From contig BFEA01000297.1 of NCBI GenBank assembly GCA_003427395.1, positions 1,690,969 to 1,737,768 on the forward strand: a DNA stretch of 46,800 nucleotides, written 5' to 3'. Below the pieces are notes generated by a model that had not been told where the DNA came from, ran no database searches, and was given only the letters and a program-made list of their open reading frames with translations. Every line of letters begins with the position of its first letter. Within the stretch, counting starts at the first letter, position 1. A program made the position numbers and the translations under genes. Shown here piece by piece: positions 19,109 to 29,388 of the stretch. Source of the stretch: Chara braunii. Lineage: Eukaryota; Streptophyta; Charophyceae; Charales; Characeae.

Positions 19109-19600
19109 TTGCGTACAAGGCCGCCCACGTGGATGTAGGTTGAGCGGCGGTTGCCCCCACCCCCGTGTGTCCTATCGACCCACTTGCACACAGCCAAAAG
19201 CCAAAGCGGCAAAGAACAGAAGAGCGGAACAGCCAAATAATACACAACAGGGAGCAACAAACAGATCCCAGATAACAACTCCCACATGCAAGCACCGCCC
19301 CTGCCCACACACAGGCCAAACGACGGCACAAGACCAACCAGGCCGTCACGCATTCTTGTCTGCAAAAACATAAAAAAGAACCCGGAGGACCGGTCTAAAA
19401 GGCAATCCCGGATGACGATTCCCACATGCAAGCACCGCCTCGCGTTCTAAAGGCCGAACAACGGGAAACAACCAACCAGGATGCCAAGACAATAAAAAAA
19501 AAACGGATGACTGGTCCCACATGAAGCACCGCTACCTGATCACTGAATAGACCGAATAACGGGACAAAACCAACCGGGATGCAGACAAGATAAGCATAAC
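19109..19600. repeat. Degenerate tandem repeats with CCCACATGCAAGCACCGC
   Basis: A copy of the 18664-18762 block, then three units starting near 19267, 19407 and 19501. Each has GATRACRATTCCCACATGCA, AGCACCGC and AACCAACCRGGATGC. No gene is recognised. Confidence 0.75.
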
Positions 19601-19664
19601 AAATCTACCATATCCATAGTAAAAAAAACGGAACCATACAGTAGGCCCGCAAAACGAATATTGT

Positions 19665-19790
19665 CATATATACATATATACATATATACATATATACCCA
19701 TTTATACATATATAAATATATATACATAGATAAGCATAGATAAGCATATATATATCGTCACAAACAGCATGTATATGTATATGTATATGT
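19665..19790. repeat. (TATACA)n / (TA)n microsatellite with CGTCACA junction
   Basis: TATACATA arrays. TATATATCGTCACAAACAGC at about 19750 is another (TA)n-CGTCA boundary. Confidence 0.9.
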
Positions 19791-20109
19791 GACATCTGTA
19801 CAAAAAGATGCCGGACGCCATATCTATACATATACGACACCTTTTGGTTGCGCCTCCTCTCCCCAACCTCCCCCTCCCCCTCCATCTCCCACTGCCATCC
19901 CCCCCTTCCACCCATTTACTATAGAAGCTATAGATTTATGGACTGAATATTAGACGCATTTTTCTGAGCTTGATTGTTAATTCATGAAATAATAACAATA
20001 ATTATTAGTTTTCAATTAATCATTATTCATGAAATAATCATTCTCCTAGCATGTACGCTTCTTAAGATTAGCGTGGCATGGCGTTTGGTTAACAAGACCA
20101 CCACGAAAT

Positions 20110-20440
20110 CGAGTGAATTTGGTCGCAGTTGCGACCAAATACATCCAGCAATCTAGACGTATTGGGGGGGGGGCGTCTACGCCCTAAGACCAGTACAACT
20201 CGGTATGAATGCGACCCATCGCAAACAGTGTCCAGATAACATCATCATATACTGGACACACATTCTTGGACGAGTTTCGCCGCAATTGCGACCAGATACA
20301 TCCAGCAATCTACAAGTTCGGAGATATTATTCTTGTATTATGACCCCTACTAAAACTGAAGATAAGATCATATACTCGACACACATCCACCGATGAATTT
20401 CGCCGCAATTGCGGCCAGTTACATTCCACAATCTACAACT
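20110..20440. repeat. Family E tandem array (~123-bp unit)
   Basis: GTCGCAGTTGCGACCAAATA, CGCCGCAATTGCGACCAGAT (20278) and CGCCGCAATTGCGGCCAGTT (20401) are each followed by ACATYCARCAATCTA. Units share TCATATACTSGACACACAT. The core is the palindrome GCAATTGC. Confidence 0.85.
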
Positions 20441-20494
20441 GTCCCCCTCCTGAGACTTATCCACAACCCCTTCAGATCAGACGGGACAGCTGCA

Positions 20495-20825
20495 GACTGT
20501 CAATCAATCAATCCATTAATCAATCAATCCATCCATCAATCAATCAATCAAATCAGTCATTCAGTCAACCAGTCAATCAAAATCAATCAACGTCCGCCAA
20601 TCAATCAATCATTCAGTCAAATCAACCGATCTGCACCGCGTTTGCCTCGCTCAACGCACATGTCCCTCCAATCAATCAATCAATCAGTCAATCAATCAAT
20701 CAGTCAGTCGATCAATCAGTCAGTCAGTCAGTCTTTCAATCAGTCAATCAACCTATGCATCAATCAGTCAATCAATCCATCACTCAATAAATCAATCAAT
20801 TAATCAATCAATCAATCGATCACTC
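20495..20825. repeat. (AATC)n satellite
   Basis: CAATCAATCAGTCAGTCAAT-type arrays, mirror to the (GATT)n array at 17.3-17.6 kb. The 136-codon Asn/Gln/Ser/Ile-rich frame is a repeat translation. Confidence 0.93.
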
Positions 20826-21295
20826 TGCACCGCAATTCATATCTACTGCCTCCTCTTACAGATGCGCATCAACCTAGGTTACTCCACGAGTTTTCATACT
20901 ATTAATTAATAGCAAACATTACAGATTTGACCGTTTACTTCCATCGAATGCGCAGTAAAGAGGACAAGAACATGAATATAGTACTTAACTACACCGAGAG
21001 GCCAAACACCGTCTTGCTGACATGTTTGGTCAAAACTCCCATGTTGTGGAAACGCGACCGTTGCCCGACGCGTTCCTGCCAGGTCGCTACTGGCACTCCC
21101 ATGTTTGAAAAACGCTACCCTTCCGCAGATGCCCCTTGCAACATGAAGAAGACCAAACGTTGACTATTAATGATAACCACGACCAACAAAAAATAATATT
21201 ATATAAATACGTAAATATCAAACGTCACATAAATACAGCCATCTGTATCTATATATAAACAGTTCGCCACAGACCCTCAGACAGCCATCTATATC

Positions 21296-21394
21296 TATAT
21301 ATAAACACTTTGTCACAGCCCCTCGTTTCTTGTGCTCTTCTCCCTCCCTCTCTCCCATCGGTTTACCGCCGGCACCTCTGTTGACTAAATATTT
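21296..21394 (+). mobile_element. Element R, inverted truncated copy R8
   Basis: AAACACTTTGTCACAGCCCC, TCGTTTCTTGTGCTCTTCTC, CGGTTTACCGCCGGCACCTC, TGTTGACTA. This is the pyrimidine-rich 3' part of R in ribozyme orientation; the ribozyme core is absent. A smaller fragment (ACAGTTCGCCACAGACCCTC) lies at 21259. Confidence 0.65.
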
Positions 21395-21425
21395 ATAAAA
21401 AATAGTAAATATTATATATTATATA

Positions 21426-21503
21426 TCGTCAAACAGAACGGGCCGGTAAACCGTCGGCAGAGAGGGAGAAAGGGAGAAGAGGACAACAAACGAGGGACTG
21501 TAA
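21426..21503 (-). mobile_element. Element R, truncated copy R9
   Basis: CGTCAAACAGAACGGGCCGG to GAGGACAACAAACGAGGGAC, broken into (TA)n and a family C piece before reaching the ribozyme. Confidence 0.7.
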
Positions 21504-21710
21504 ATATATATATAGTCACACTGTGAATCGGAGCGCAAAGACGGGAAAAGACAACACAAAAAAGGGAAGAAGGAAAGCTCCGCCCGTTCATCACCTCTTA
21601 CGTACAAGGCCAGTAAAAATATATTGTCACAAGAGTACTATATATATTATTAAAATTATATATAATTTTCGCTTTTGCGCTCTCATATCTTTGTGACGAT
21701 ACATATACAT

Positions 21711-22030
21711 CGTCAAACAGAACTGGCCGGTAAGCCGTCGGCGCAGAGGGGAGGGAAAAGAGGACAAAAAACGAGGGAGGGGCTGTGACAAACTGTTTGG
21801 TCGGAGTTTCACCTACCTACTCATCAGGAGGAGGCTGAACCCTCAAAAACAGTCTGCACAATCCCCTAACTGATTACACTGAAAGTGATCATCCAACTTA
21901 ACCCCGGTTGTGGTTAAGCATGAACGACCCCCCGACAACTGATACCCTCAGGTGGTGGGGACCACCAACCACTGCCCTCAACGTACCTGTGACGAAAATC
22001 AAAGCAGGCTATCACAAACCCACACCAGAT
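21711..22030 (-). mobile_element. Element R, full-length copy R10 (~320 bp)
   Basis: CGTCAAACAGAACTGGCCGG to CACACCAGA. It has the same internal order and both ends as R4, including GGTGGTGGGGACCACCAACC and CCCCGGTTGTGGTTAAGCAT. It abuts an inverted family C piece at CATATACATCGTCA. Confidence 0.75.
21789..21856 (-). ncRNA. Hammerhead ribozyme motif, copy R10 (core mutated)
   Basis: CAGACTGT/ACAGTTTG stem III and CTGATGA are present, but the GAAA box reads CAAA (CCGACCAAACAG). That loses the conserved G12, which is normally required for catalysis. It also has the extra TTT before stem I seen in R4. It is expected to be inactive. Confidence 0.6.
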
Positions 22031-22174
22031 GGATATATTAACCGCGAGTATTACCTTGTAATTACTGGATCGCATACATGCCATTCATTCATGCGTTAAT
22101 CATTGATGAGATGAATAACCGTATTATCCTGAAAGCTTTTTACTTCACACACCATACTACTTTCTTTACCGATG

Positions 22175-22560
22175 GCATCACCTCCCCCCCCTTCCCCTCT
22201 CCTCGTCCTCCTCCTCCCCCCCTTTCCTCCTCCCTCCTCACTCCCCGTCATCATTCGGTTACCTAAACCACATCACACGTCAGCCAACCCAGCACACACT
22301 CCCCTTCCCTTTTCCCCTCCCCCCATCTCCTCCTCCTCCCTCCTCCTCACCCCCCGCCAACCCATCACAACAGCGTACGAGATGCTGGTGCATACGGGGA
22401 TAAGGCGGGGGGGAGGAAGACGGGGTAGACAGCGAGGGAGGGAGGGAGGAGGGAGGAGAAGGGAGGAGATGTCAAATGACTCTGTCATCGCGAGAACCCA
22501 CTTCCTGCCGTCTCCCCCCCCCCTTCCCCCCCCCCTCTCTGCATTCTTTTTTTCCCCTAA
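22175..22560. repeat. Polypyrimidine / polypurine low-complexity block
   Basis: CCT/CCCC-rich from 22175 to 22360, then GGGAGG-rich from 22405 to 22470, then C-rich again. The two strands' runs are loosely complementary. The 181-codon Pro/Ser-rich frame is compositional. Confidence 0.9.
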
Positions 22561-22929
22561 AGAAGAGGAAAAAACGGAACTTTATTATAATTTCTATATT
22601 TATGAACGCTGGAAATCGGGTCCAGCGTCCAAAGCATTCTCCTCTTTCATTTCGCCCTCCTTCCTCTTAATTCCCGTTCTATTATCTTATTGCTATACTC
22701 GAGTCAGTACAAATTAGTCAACGCAACGCGCCTTCAGTCGACGATCCGACCCATTGCACCTCCCGTCGATCACCTACCAACAGTAGTATTATTTTTTTAG
22801 GTAAATATAAATTAAAAAAAGTAAGAATATATCTCTCCCACTTACACATCCGTTCCTCGATACACTCTTGTACTCTGAGCCTTCAGCTTAACACACACAC
22901 AAAGGGCAAAAGAAAAAACAAAAAGATCA

Positions 22930-23090
22930 AAACACACACACACACACAGAGAAATGCCACAGAGAAAAGAGAGATGGAGAAGAAAATCGACTATGGCCTG
23001 GGAAGAGTGCGGGAGAGAGAGACAAGCATGAGAGAGAGAGAAGAGGGAGGGACAAGAGAGAGAGAGAGAGAGGAGAGAGAGAGACATTGG
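22930..23090. repeat. (AC)n and (GA)n microsatellites
   Basis: (AC)n at 22932-22948, followed by interrupted GAGAGA arrays to 23090. Confidence 0.93.
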
Positions 23091-23127
23091 AGGTGGAGAA
23101 GAATGGACATTCAGTCGGTGTGCAATC

Positions 23128-23482
23128 TGACCAGGAACCAACATACGTCATAGACATAATCAGCTGAACATTCTCTGACAGCTCGCCCCAACATACGTCA
23201 TAGACACAGTAAGCTACCAGTAGGCTGGCCTCACAAATACGGTGGCCTTCTGAGACCAACCGTCTTCACACGACGACTACCGGTAGGACCCGGGGGGTCA
23301 TTACGCTGAACATTCTCTGAAAGTTCGCCCCAAATACGACAAATTTATTTTTGTCGTATTCCGCGACCGGACCGGGCATTCCTCGTTGGGGTCATTATCA
23401 CTGACGATTCTCTGAAAGTTCGTCCCAAATACGACAAATTTGTTTTCGTCGTATTCCGCGACCGGACCGAGCATTCCTCGTT
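23128..23482. repeat. ~95-bp tandem repeat with AATACGACAAATTTRTTTT
   Basis: ATTCTCTGAAAGTTCGYCCC starts at 23312 and 23407, each followed by a small hairpin (ATACGACAAATT...GTCGTATT) and CCGCGACCGGACCGRGCATT. Weaker forms at 23140-23220 carry CAACATACGTCATAGACA twice. Confidence 0.88.
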
Positions 23483-23615
23483 CGACAAGGTAGCCCAACC
23501 TTCCTCCCGCCCCCCCCCTTCTCCTCTCTCTCCCTTCCCTCGTCCTCCCCCCCCCGGTGGCCCGCGGAGCGTGGACCCCACCCTCTTCGCTGCAGCGAAA
23601 AGAACCGCATTCTAC

Positions 23616-23717
23616 CTTCTTCCCCCGAATACAACGTACGGCCATTATAGCTGAATTTGGAGTATCTTTCAGTCTAAATACAGCTATAATGACAGTACGT
23701 TGTATTCGGGGGAAGAA
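23616..23717. mobile_element. Family A foldback, well-preserved copy
   Basis: CTTCTTCCCCCGAATACAAC and GTTGTATTCGGGGGAAGAAG termini, with GTACGGCCATTATAGCTGAA mirrored by GCTATAATGACAGTAC. Confidence 0.87.
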
Positions 23718-24535
23718 GAAAGTCCATCTTCACCCGAATAGAACGTGGGGCTCATCAGTCGTACTTGAGATCACAAGCAAACTTTAGGTCAGATTAAAAT
23801 CGAGGTAAGGATCAAGATAAATAATAAATAAAGAAATAAGTAAATATGACGCCAGCTGCCATTTTAGGAAAGACGTTGAAAGCCCCCCCGCGGCTATCAG
23901 CCAATCATGGCCCTCTGTCCGCATGCCGCCTTGTCCGCGATTGGCAGAAAACGACAAACATAACCTGTCCAAAGTCATGACAGAAAGCGACAAAAAATAT
24001 TTGTCGTTTTCAGGTAATCACGGACGTACACGTCGTACATCATGCTGACGTGTCCGCCACTGATTGATTGGAAACGATTAGACATGCAAATAAAGTAAAT
24101 TCAAAAACAAAAAAAAAAAAAAAAAAAACGTGTACAGCAAGCGGCTCGGAGAAATTTATAAAAAGCTGTTGATTCAAAATTATCCATCGACCTGGTCTCC
24201 TAAAAACAATAACTAAAAATAAAATTAAAATTAAAATTAAAATTAAGAATACACTCGACCACGACAAGACACTCACGGCCATGGACAAAGCCGCTGACGG
24301 GCGCGTCCAGGGCAAGCAGAATTTGCGGAGACGTCAACTCTTTTTTTGTCGTTTTCAATCAATCATTGGCTCCACCGAGATGACGGTACGATGATCGCCA
24401 TCCTCGTCGGATAAGGCAACGTCGGGATCGCGACCGCAGTGTTTTGGATGTGGATGGGAGGAGGAGGCGACAGACAGCAATCAATCAACCGATGACAGGA
24501 GAGAGAAGAAGAGACACCCGCGTGCGCGCAGCTCG

Positions 24536-24645
24536 AGAAGGGAGGAAGGAGGAGAAAGGAGGAGAAAGGAGGAGAAAGGAGTAGAAAGGAGGAAGGAGGG
24601 AGGAGGGAGGAGCGAGGGAGGGCAGGGAGGAGAGGAGAAGACGGA
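24536..24645. repeat. Purine tandem (GGAGGAGAAA)n
   Basis: GGAGAAAGGA units repeated with GGAGGGAGGAGGGAGG. Low complexity; the antisense frames are artefacts. Confidence 0.92.
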
Positions 24646-24650
24646 ATACA

Positions 24651-24893
24651 GTCTTTCCCCGAATAGAACATGAAGGTCGTTCGAAGGACATCCGTCAAAA
24701 TTGGAACGATACAGAGAAGAGAAGATTAGCATGCCCCCCTTTGCGCATTCAAGGATGACACGCATAAATCGAGATATGGTTCAAATAGAACATGAAGTCG
24801 GTCATACTAGTAATAGCTGGCTACTGCGTATTTGGACAACTTACCCGCCTAGATACGTACAACGATAATGACCGTTCATTCGTCTATTCCCGC
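24651..24893. mobile_element. Family A foldback interrupted by a U6 retrocopy
   Basis: The left arm GTCTTTCCCCGAATAGAACA and right arm GTTCATTCGTCTATTCC are family A ends. The centre CGTATTTGGACAACTTACCC and ACAACGATAATGACCGTTCA also match. A U6 copy separates left arm from centre. Confidence 0.75.
24676..24785 (+). pseudogene. U6 snRNA retropseudogene flanked by a 14-bp target-site duplication
   Basis: Near full-length U6: GTCGTTCGAAGGACATCCGT, CAAAATTGGAACGATACAGA, GAAGATTAGCATGCCCCCCT, then AAGGATGACACGCATAAATC and GAGATATGGTTCAAA. AATAGAACATGAAG lies immediately on both sides (24662-24675 and 24784-24797, sharing up to two A with the U6 end). A small insertion (GAGAA) and substitutions make it a likely pseudogene. 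No TATA or USE-like promoter is apparent upstream, which is foldback sequence. Confidence 0.88.
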
Positions 24894-24945
24894 GTAAAAA
24901 TTGTGAATTCTGTCAAGGCGAAGAGAAGAGCTGCTGCTGCTGCTT

Positions 24946-24973
<28 letters not shown>
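24946..24973. repeat. Poly-C tract (C28)
   Basis: 28 consecutive C preceded by (CTG)4. Confidence 0.95.
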
Positions 24974-24976
<3 letters not shown>

Positions 24977-25097
24977 ACATTCCCCTTGAGCCCAACCAAT
25001 GCCGTCTATTCCCCCAAACCACCTCCTCTTACAAATCGTCTCTCCCATCCTCCCTCCTCCCTCCCTCCTTCCTCCCCGGGTAATACCGCAATGGCCA

Positions 25098-25185
25098 CGA
25101 ATGACGAGGGGAATCGAACCCTCGACCTGTCAAATCATTACTGCGGCCGCTTCTGCGTTGACGAGACGATTAGCACGTGGTATCA
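25098..25185 (-). ncRNA. tRNA-like T-arm, probable tRNA-derived sequence
   Basis: On the minus strand CGAGGGTTCGATTCCCCTCG (near 25105-25125) is a strong T-arm with box B GGTTCGATTCC. The upstream box A is weak (GTGCTAATCGTCTCG) and a full cloverleaf is not evident. Most likely a tRNA-derived repeat fragment. Confidence 0.4.
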
Positions 25186-25221
25186 AGGCGTATACTCACG
25201 TGGGACTTTTCCGACTCCTCC

Positions 25222-25306
25222 CCTAGACGTACTTACGATCAGATACGTGCAGAACGGGCCCCTCCCTAGACGTAATTACGATCAGATACGTGCAGAACGG
25301 GCCGGG
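25222..25306. repeat. 43-bp tandem duplication with family E motif
   Basis: CCTAGACGTACTTACGATCA at 25222 and CCTAGACGTAATTACGATCA at 25265, both followed by GATACGTGCAGAACGGGCC. Confidence 0.88.
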
Positions 25307-25486
25307 ATTGCATTACCCATCACTATCACCATGCTTAGATGATGGATACTCGAATCCCCCTCGTTCCAATTTAGAAACATGCCATTTTAGGAAAGACGCC
25401 ATCAGTCCCCATCGCCCAAGGATAGCACAATACTCTCCGGGGTTCGGCATCATCAAGGCGAAACGAAGATTTCAAAATCTAGCAGA

Positions 25487-25560
25487 AACCTTATCCAATC
25501 TAAATCTGACACCAACCTTATCCAGATCTAAATCTAACACCAACCTTATCCAAATCTAAT
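25487..25560. repeat. ~27-bp tandem repeat AACCTTATCCARATCTAAAT
   Basis: Unit starts at 25487, 25514 and 25542, separated by CTRACACC. Confidence 0.9.
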
Positions 25561-25675
25561 AACAATTAGCAGATCGCGAGCAACATGGCAGGCGAGCAAA
25601 AAGAGAGAAAAACAATGACTAGAACAGACACGCACTGACAGATAACCAAGTTGATTACATCGAAATCAACTGTCA

Positions 25676-25955
25676 GATTAGATTAGATTAGAGAGGAGGT
25701 GCTCGGTCAGAAAGCAGAAGGCAAGTATTAAGACTGGATTAGACTACCGTCTGCTCACCTGAATACACCATGCAGTAATTTTTTGATGTATCTACACTCA
25801 AAAGCTGCACGAAATACAGCTAATAATGACCGCACGTCATATTCGGGTCAGCACAGTAGATAGATAGCTTAGAGAGGATTAGATTCCATTAGATTCCATG
25901 AGATTAGATTAGGAGGTCCAAGATTAGATTAGATTAGAATAGATTAGATTAGAGA
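25676..25955. repeat. (ATTAG)n arrays flanking a diverged family A foldback
   Basis: ATTAG runs at 25676-25695 and 25865-25955. Between them ACCTGAATACACCATGCAGT and ACAGCTAATAATGACCGCAC plus ATATTCGGGTCAG (25755-25850) are a decayed family A foldback. Confidence 0.75.
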
Positions 25956-26402
25956 GGGAAGAGGGGAGAGGTAGGTGACCTGCTCCTCTGTCTGTGTGAT
26001 ATCAACTTCCTCGACTCGCATGCCAGACGAGGTTCGAGCTCTCGAACGCAAAAGCGGTGATTGCACAGATAGCTGGAAAAGCGCTTTTGATTCAGTAATA
26101 AAGGTGAAGTGAAGAGACGTGAAATGAAGAGAAGTGAAGAGAAGTAATACTCTTCCTCACCTTCATTCATATATGTCCACAACGTGGACGACTTGTGCTT
26201 CGTGTTTATTTGTATGCAGATGCAGTAGAGCACACACCAGAGTGGGATCGCATCCAGTCCAGCAGAGAATAACCGCGACAGCGAGATCATAGGCTGCCGT
26301 AGGCTACCGTAGGCCACCGTAGGCCAGAGTTCAGTTCAGTTCAGTTCGAGGTCAGCAGGCTGTACAGCGCATTATCCCGTTGTTTGCAGCCCTAAGGCTG
26401 CG

Positions 26403-26750
26403 GTTTGCTGCGGTTCTAGTAGGGTCCGACGTCTGTCCGCTACGTTGGCTTGTCTGAAAAGAGGCCGCTGGTGATGGGTGGGGGGGGTTGTGGGGGCCAG
26501 GGGGTGTTGTGGGGGCCAGGGTTTGCTGCGGTTCTGGTAGGGCCCGACATCTGTCCGATAGGTTGGCATGTCTGAAAAGGGGTCGCTGGTGATGGGAGGG
26601 GGGTTGTGGGGCGCAGGGTTTGCTGCGGTTCTAGTAGGGTCCGACGTCTGTCCGCTAGGTCGGCATGTCTGAAAAGGGCCCGCTGGTGATAGGTGGGGGG
26701 GTTGGGGGGGTGGGGGGTTGTGAGGGTGGGGGGTTGTGGGGGGCAGGGGG
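26403..26750. repeat. Tandem repeat GTTTGCTGCGGTTCTRGTAG (97-118 bp units)
   Basis: The motif begins at 26403, 26521 and 26618, each followed by GGKCCGACRTCTGTCCG and then G-rich spacer (GGGGGGTTGTGGGG). The minus-strand Pro/Thr-rich frames translate this array. Confidence 0.9.
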
Positions 26751-26851
26751 CGAGGGTTCGCATAGACCATTGGTTATGGAGGGAAGCAGGGAAACCACCC
26801 CTAAGGGTTTCTTTTATTTTCTTTCTTATAAGAGGTTGTGTGGGACGTGAG

Positions 26852-26960
26852 GGGACAGTGCAGTAGGACATCCGGAACGATACAGAGAAGACCATGGAAG
26901 GATGACACGCATACATCGAGAAATGGTCCAAATTGAAATAAAAAAAAGGAGGGACAGTGC
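26852..26960 (+). pseudogene. U6 snRNA retropseudogene with 10-bp target-site duplication
   Basis: AGGACATCCGGAACGATACA, GAGAAGACCATGGAAGGATG, ACACGCATACATCGAGAAAT, GGTCCAAATTGAAATAAAAA. Two internal deletions remove the AAAATTG and TTAGCATGGCCCCTGCGC portions. GGGACAGTGC flanks it at 26852-26861 and 26951-26960. The plant-type 3' end TCGAGAAATGGTCCAAATT is intact. Confidence 0.88.
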
Positions 26961-26980
26961 TCACCTATGGACGGCGCTTC

Positions 26981-26981
<1 letters not shown>

Positions 26982-27015
<34 letters not shown>
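26982..27015. repeat. (TG)n microsatellite
   Basis: Pure TG run. Val/Cys-repeat frames cross it. Confidence 0.97.
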
Positions 27016-27017
<2 letters not shown>

Positions 27018-27083
27018 CGGAGAACCATTCATGTCACTTATATTGCTCAAAAAATCAAAGGAAAAAAAAAAAAAAAAAAGGAA

Positions 27084-27190
27084 CCGGGGGCAAGGTCCCA
27101 CTTGCGCAAATTAGGAGATTTCGGCCGTTCATCTTTCATATCTACGGTCAGTATCTCTTAATTCGTGCAAGTGGGACCTAGCCCCGGGGC
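27084..27190. mobile_element. Small family D foldback (~107 bp)
   Basis: CCGGGGGCAAGGTCCCACTT with AAGTGGGACCTAGCCCCGG. The inner arms GCGCAAATTAGGAGAT and TCTTAATTCGTGC are weaker. Confidence 0.78.
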
Positions 27191-27207
27191 CGGGAAACCC
27201 CACAATA

Positions 27208-27383
27208 CTCGCGGGCCGTGGTCCCACTGGCAAAGGGGATAGGATACAAATCTTGAATCTGGCTGCGTTCTACGCAGAGATACAGAAAAGCAGTTCGATC
27301 TCGATTTCCTGCTCCTGTCCTCAAACACGTCCAGATTCAGGCATTCAATCGGATGCTCTTTGCTAATGGGACCACGGCCCCGA
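27208..27383. mobile_element. Family D foldback (~176 bp)
   Basis: GGGCCGTGGTCCCACTGGCA and TGCTAATGGGACCACGGCCC termini. Inner pairs are ATCTTGAATCTGGCTGCGTT with AACACGTCCAGATTCAGGCA. Confidence 0.82.
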
Positions 27384-27468
27384 AAGCAACTGGGTCCATA
27401 ACCCAGATTTGGCTCCTGGAAACCGGGTCCATGTGTTTTTTTTCCAATTTTGGAAATAGAGGACAGGT

Positions 27469-28140
27469 TTGAGTGGCAGGATGCGCAGAGAGGCACACTC
27501 TATAGGGCTCCTTCCACACCACCCGAGGGTGATTAATTTACCCAGACTTTTTTTTCTTTCCACAGCCCGTAAGGCAGACCCTACACTTATTACCCGCATT
27601 ACATCTCAGATGAGGAGGGGCGGGTGTCAGAACGTCAGCCTGTCGGGTACAGATGTCTGTGAAGGCTGTATGGCGGACAAGAAGTTGTCCATGTCCTGCG
27701 GGCCCGTGGGACATGCAATTTTTGGGACCTCACCGTTTGAGCAGGCAGCCTACCGGGCGCACGAAGCCGGAGCCCACGATATGAAAGGTGTGCGCAGTGG
27801 CGGAATTCGAATTTGAATTGCGCTCTCATTCGTGGGCAGCTCCCTCTCCCATCATTTGTGCTTCCTGCGGCCTTGGGAAGAAGGTCGCCATAGCCCGCCA
27901 GCCGCCAAATTAAGTTGTATGCGTCTTTGCGGTTCGTTGGGGGGGGATGGAAGACGCCATAGGCAATGCACCAGGGGTGCGGAGGCTGACACCGAGGGAG
28001 AGGTCGCTGTTAGGAACGACATTGCTCGCAGTTTGTTGTCACATGCAGACGATGAACGACCTGTGGCGAGCGGAAGACAGCGGGGCAGACAGGAGGCCGC
28101 CATAGCCCAGGCTTAGATGGACGTGCATTCCTCGCCAGGT
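27469..28140 (+). other. Region upstream of the transposase, possibly its degenerate 5' part
   Basis: Two frames (27469-27816 and 27832-28116) precede the transposase domain in the same orientation, but I recognise no family in either. TTTTTTTTCTTTCCACAG ending at 27564 resembles a 3' splice site. A PIF/Harbinger N-terminal extension is the natural guess but is unsupported by motifs. Confidence 0.3.
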
Positions 28141-28142
28141 CT

Positions 28143-29286
28143 ATGGGATGCATCGTTCCTCTTGTCGAATGCCATCGTGGCGGGTGTGATGTCGAGGGAG
28201 ACGCCGAGGTGTGGGTGAAAAGAAGGACGGGTGGAACATGGAGGGAACTCAACATCGCTGACGATGTAACGAACGACTACTTTCATGACAAACTGCGGAT
28301 GAGGCAGACGGTGTTCAATGATATAGTGGCGGCGTGCAGTCCTTTCCTTCATCGCAGACTGACTCACTATCGGGAGCCATTGCATCACACAATGTTGCTT
28401 ACGCGTTACATCAGTGGGCATCCGGAGAGACTTTCGAGAGCAGCACATCATCATTCGAAATTGGGAGGTCGTAAGGCATCAACGTTGTGGAGGATGTGAC
28501 AAATGTCATCCTGGCTGCATATCCGGACAAGATCGCATTTCCAACTGGCCGTCGTCTCCTACAGGTCCTCCGAGCTTTCAGCGGGAAAGGTTTCCGTAAC
28601 TGCTTCGGTGCCATTGACTGCACCCACATTTATATGGACAAGCCTCCAAACGCGCCGTCCGAGAATTACTTTGATCAGAAGCAACAATTCTCGGCCATCA
28701 CGCAGATTGTCGTCGACCTTGACTTGCAGATCATCGACTCCTTCGTTGGTTATCTCGGGTGTGTCTATGATCAACGGGTGTTGTGAAACTCTTCGCCATT
28801 AGGCGAGCAGAAGCGAGTGACATCTTCAACGCGAACCTGATCATCCTCCTAGGGGGGGTGATGACAACAGGGTACCTACTAGGGGACAATGGATACGTTC
28901 TGCGCACATGGATTGTGGTTCTGTACGGAGGGTCGGAGCCGACGGGGGATGTCGCTCTTTTCGACACGCGGCAGAAGACTACGAGGGGGAGTGTGGAAAG
29001 AGCGCTCGAACGACTGAAAGAGATATGGAGGTTATTCCTTTGTCATCACAAGACGAATACTAAGAATAACCTTCCACAACAATTCATTGTCGTCTACATC
29101 ATCCATAATTTATTGCTAGAGGTCGGGGTCGCATTCGATGCCCGTTTGTTGCTAGACCACGACCGAGATGGGAACAATCTCCCCATCAAACTTAGTTTGC
29201 AAGATTTGTCACACCTCGTGTCCCAGGCCCGCGCCACAGAAGCTGCCCTCGCTCTGCCCGATGCTCTCCTCATGCACATGCAATAA
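28143..29286 (+). pseudogene. PIF/Harbinger transposase pseudogene (DDE_Tnp_4-like)
   Basis: The coding similarity runs through three frames. Frame one (28143-28440) has a TWRELNIADDVTNDYFHDKLRM-like N-terminal region typical of plant Harbinger proteins. Frame two (about 28440-28786) reads FEIGRS-stop-GINVVEDVTNVILAAYP and then GAIDCTHIYMDKP with the first catalytic Asp at 28616-28618. Frame three (28783-29286) has GYLLGDNGY (second Asp, 28885-28887), VERALERLK (Glu, 28996-28998; 36 residues between Asp and Glu) and YIIHNLLLE. PIF/Harbinger enzymes cut and paste DNA between short TIRs with 3-bp target duplications. Here all DDE residues survive, but two frame changes plus in-frame stops (TAA 28472-28474, TGA 28784-28786) make it a pseudogene unless introns are hidden. 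I found no TIRs and no companion Myb-like gene. Confidence 0.85.
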
Positions 29287-29329
29287 GGAGTTTCGTTTGG
29301 GGTGTTAGGGTTAACGATAGAGGGGGTCA

Positions 29330-29388
29330 TAGGTGGTTGGTCGGTCAGGGATGATTGGTCGGTCAAGGATGGTTGGTCGGTCAGTTGC
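29330..29388. repeat. ~17-bp tandem GGTTGGTCGGTCARGGAT
   Basis: Three imperfect copies downstream of the transposase. The following frame (29302-29697) has no recognised family. Confidence 0.8.

Noticed and set aside
20393-20803. 136-codon Asn/Gln/Ser/Ile-rich frame
   Set aside because: Translation of the (AATC)n satellite.
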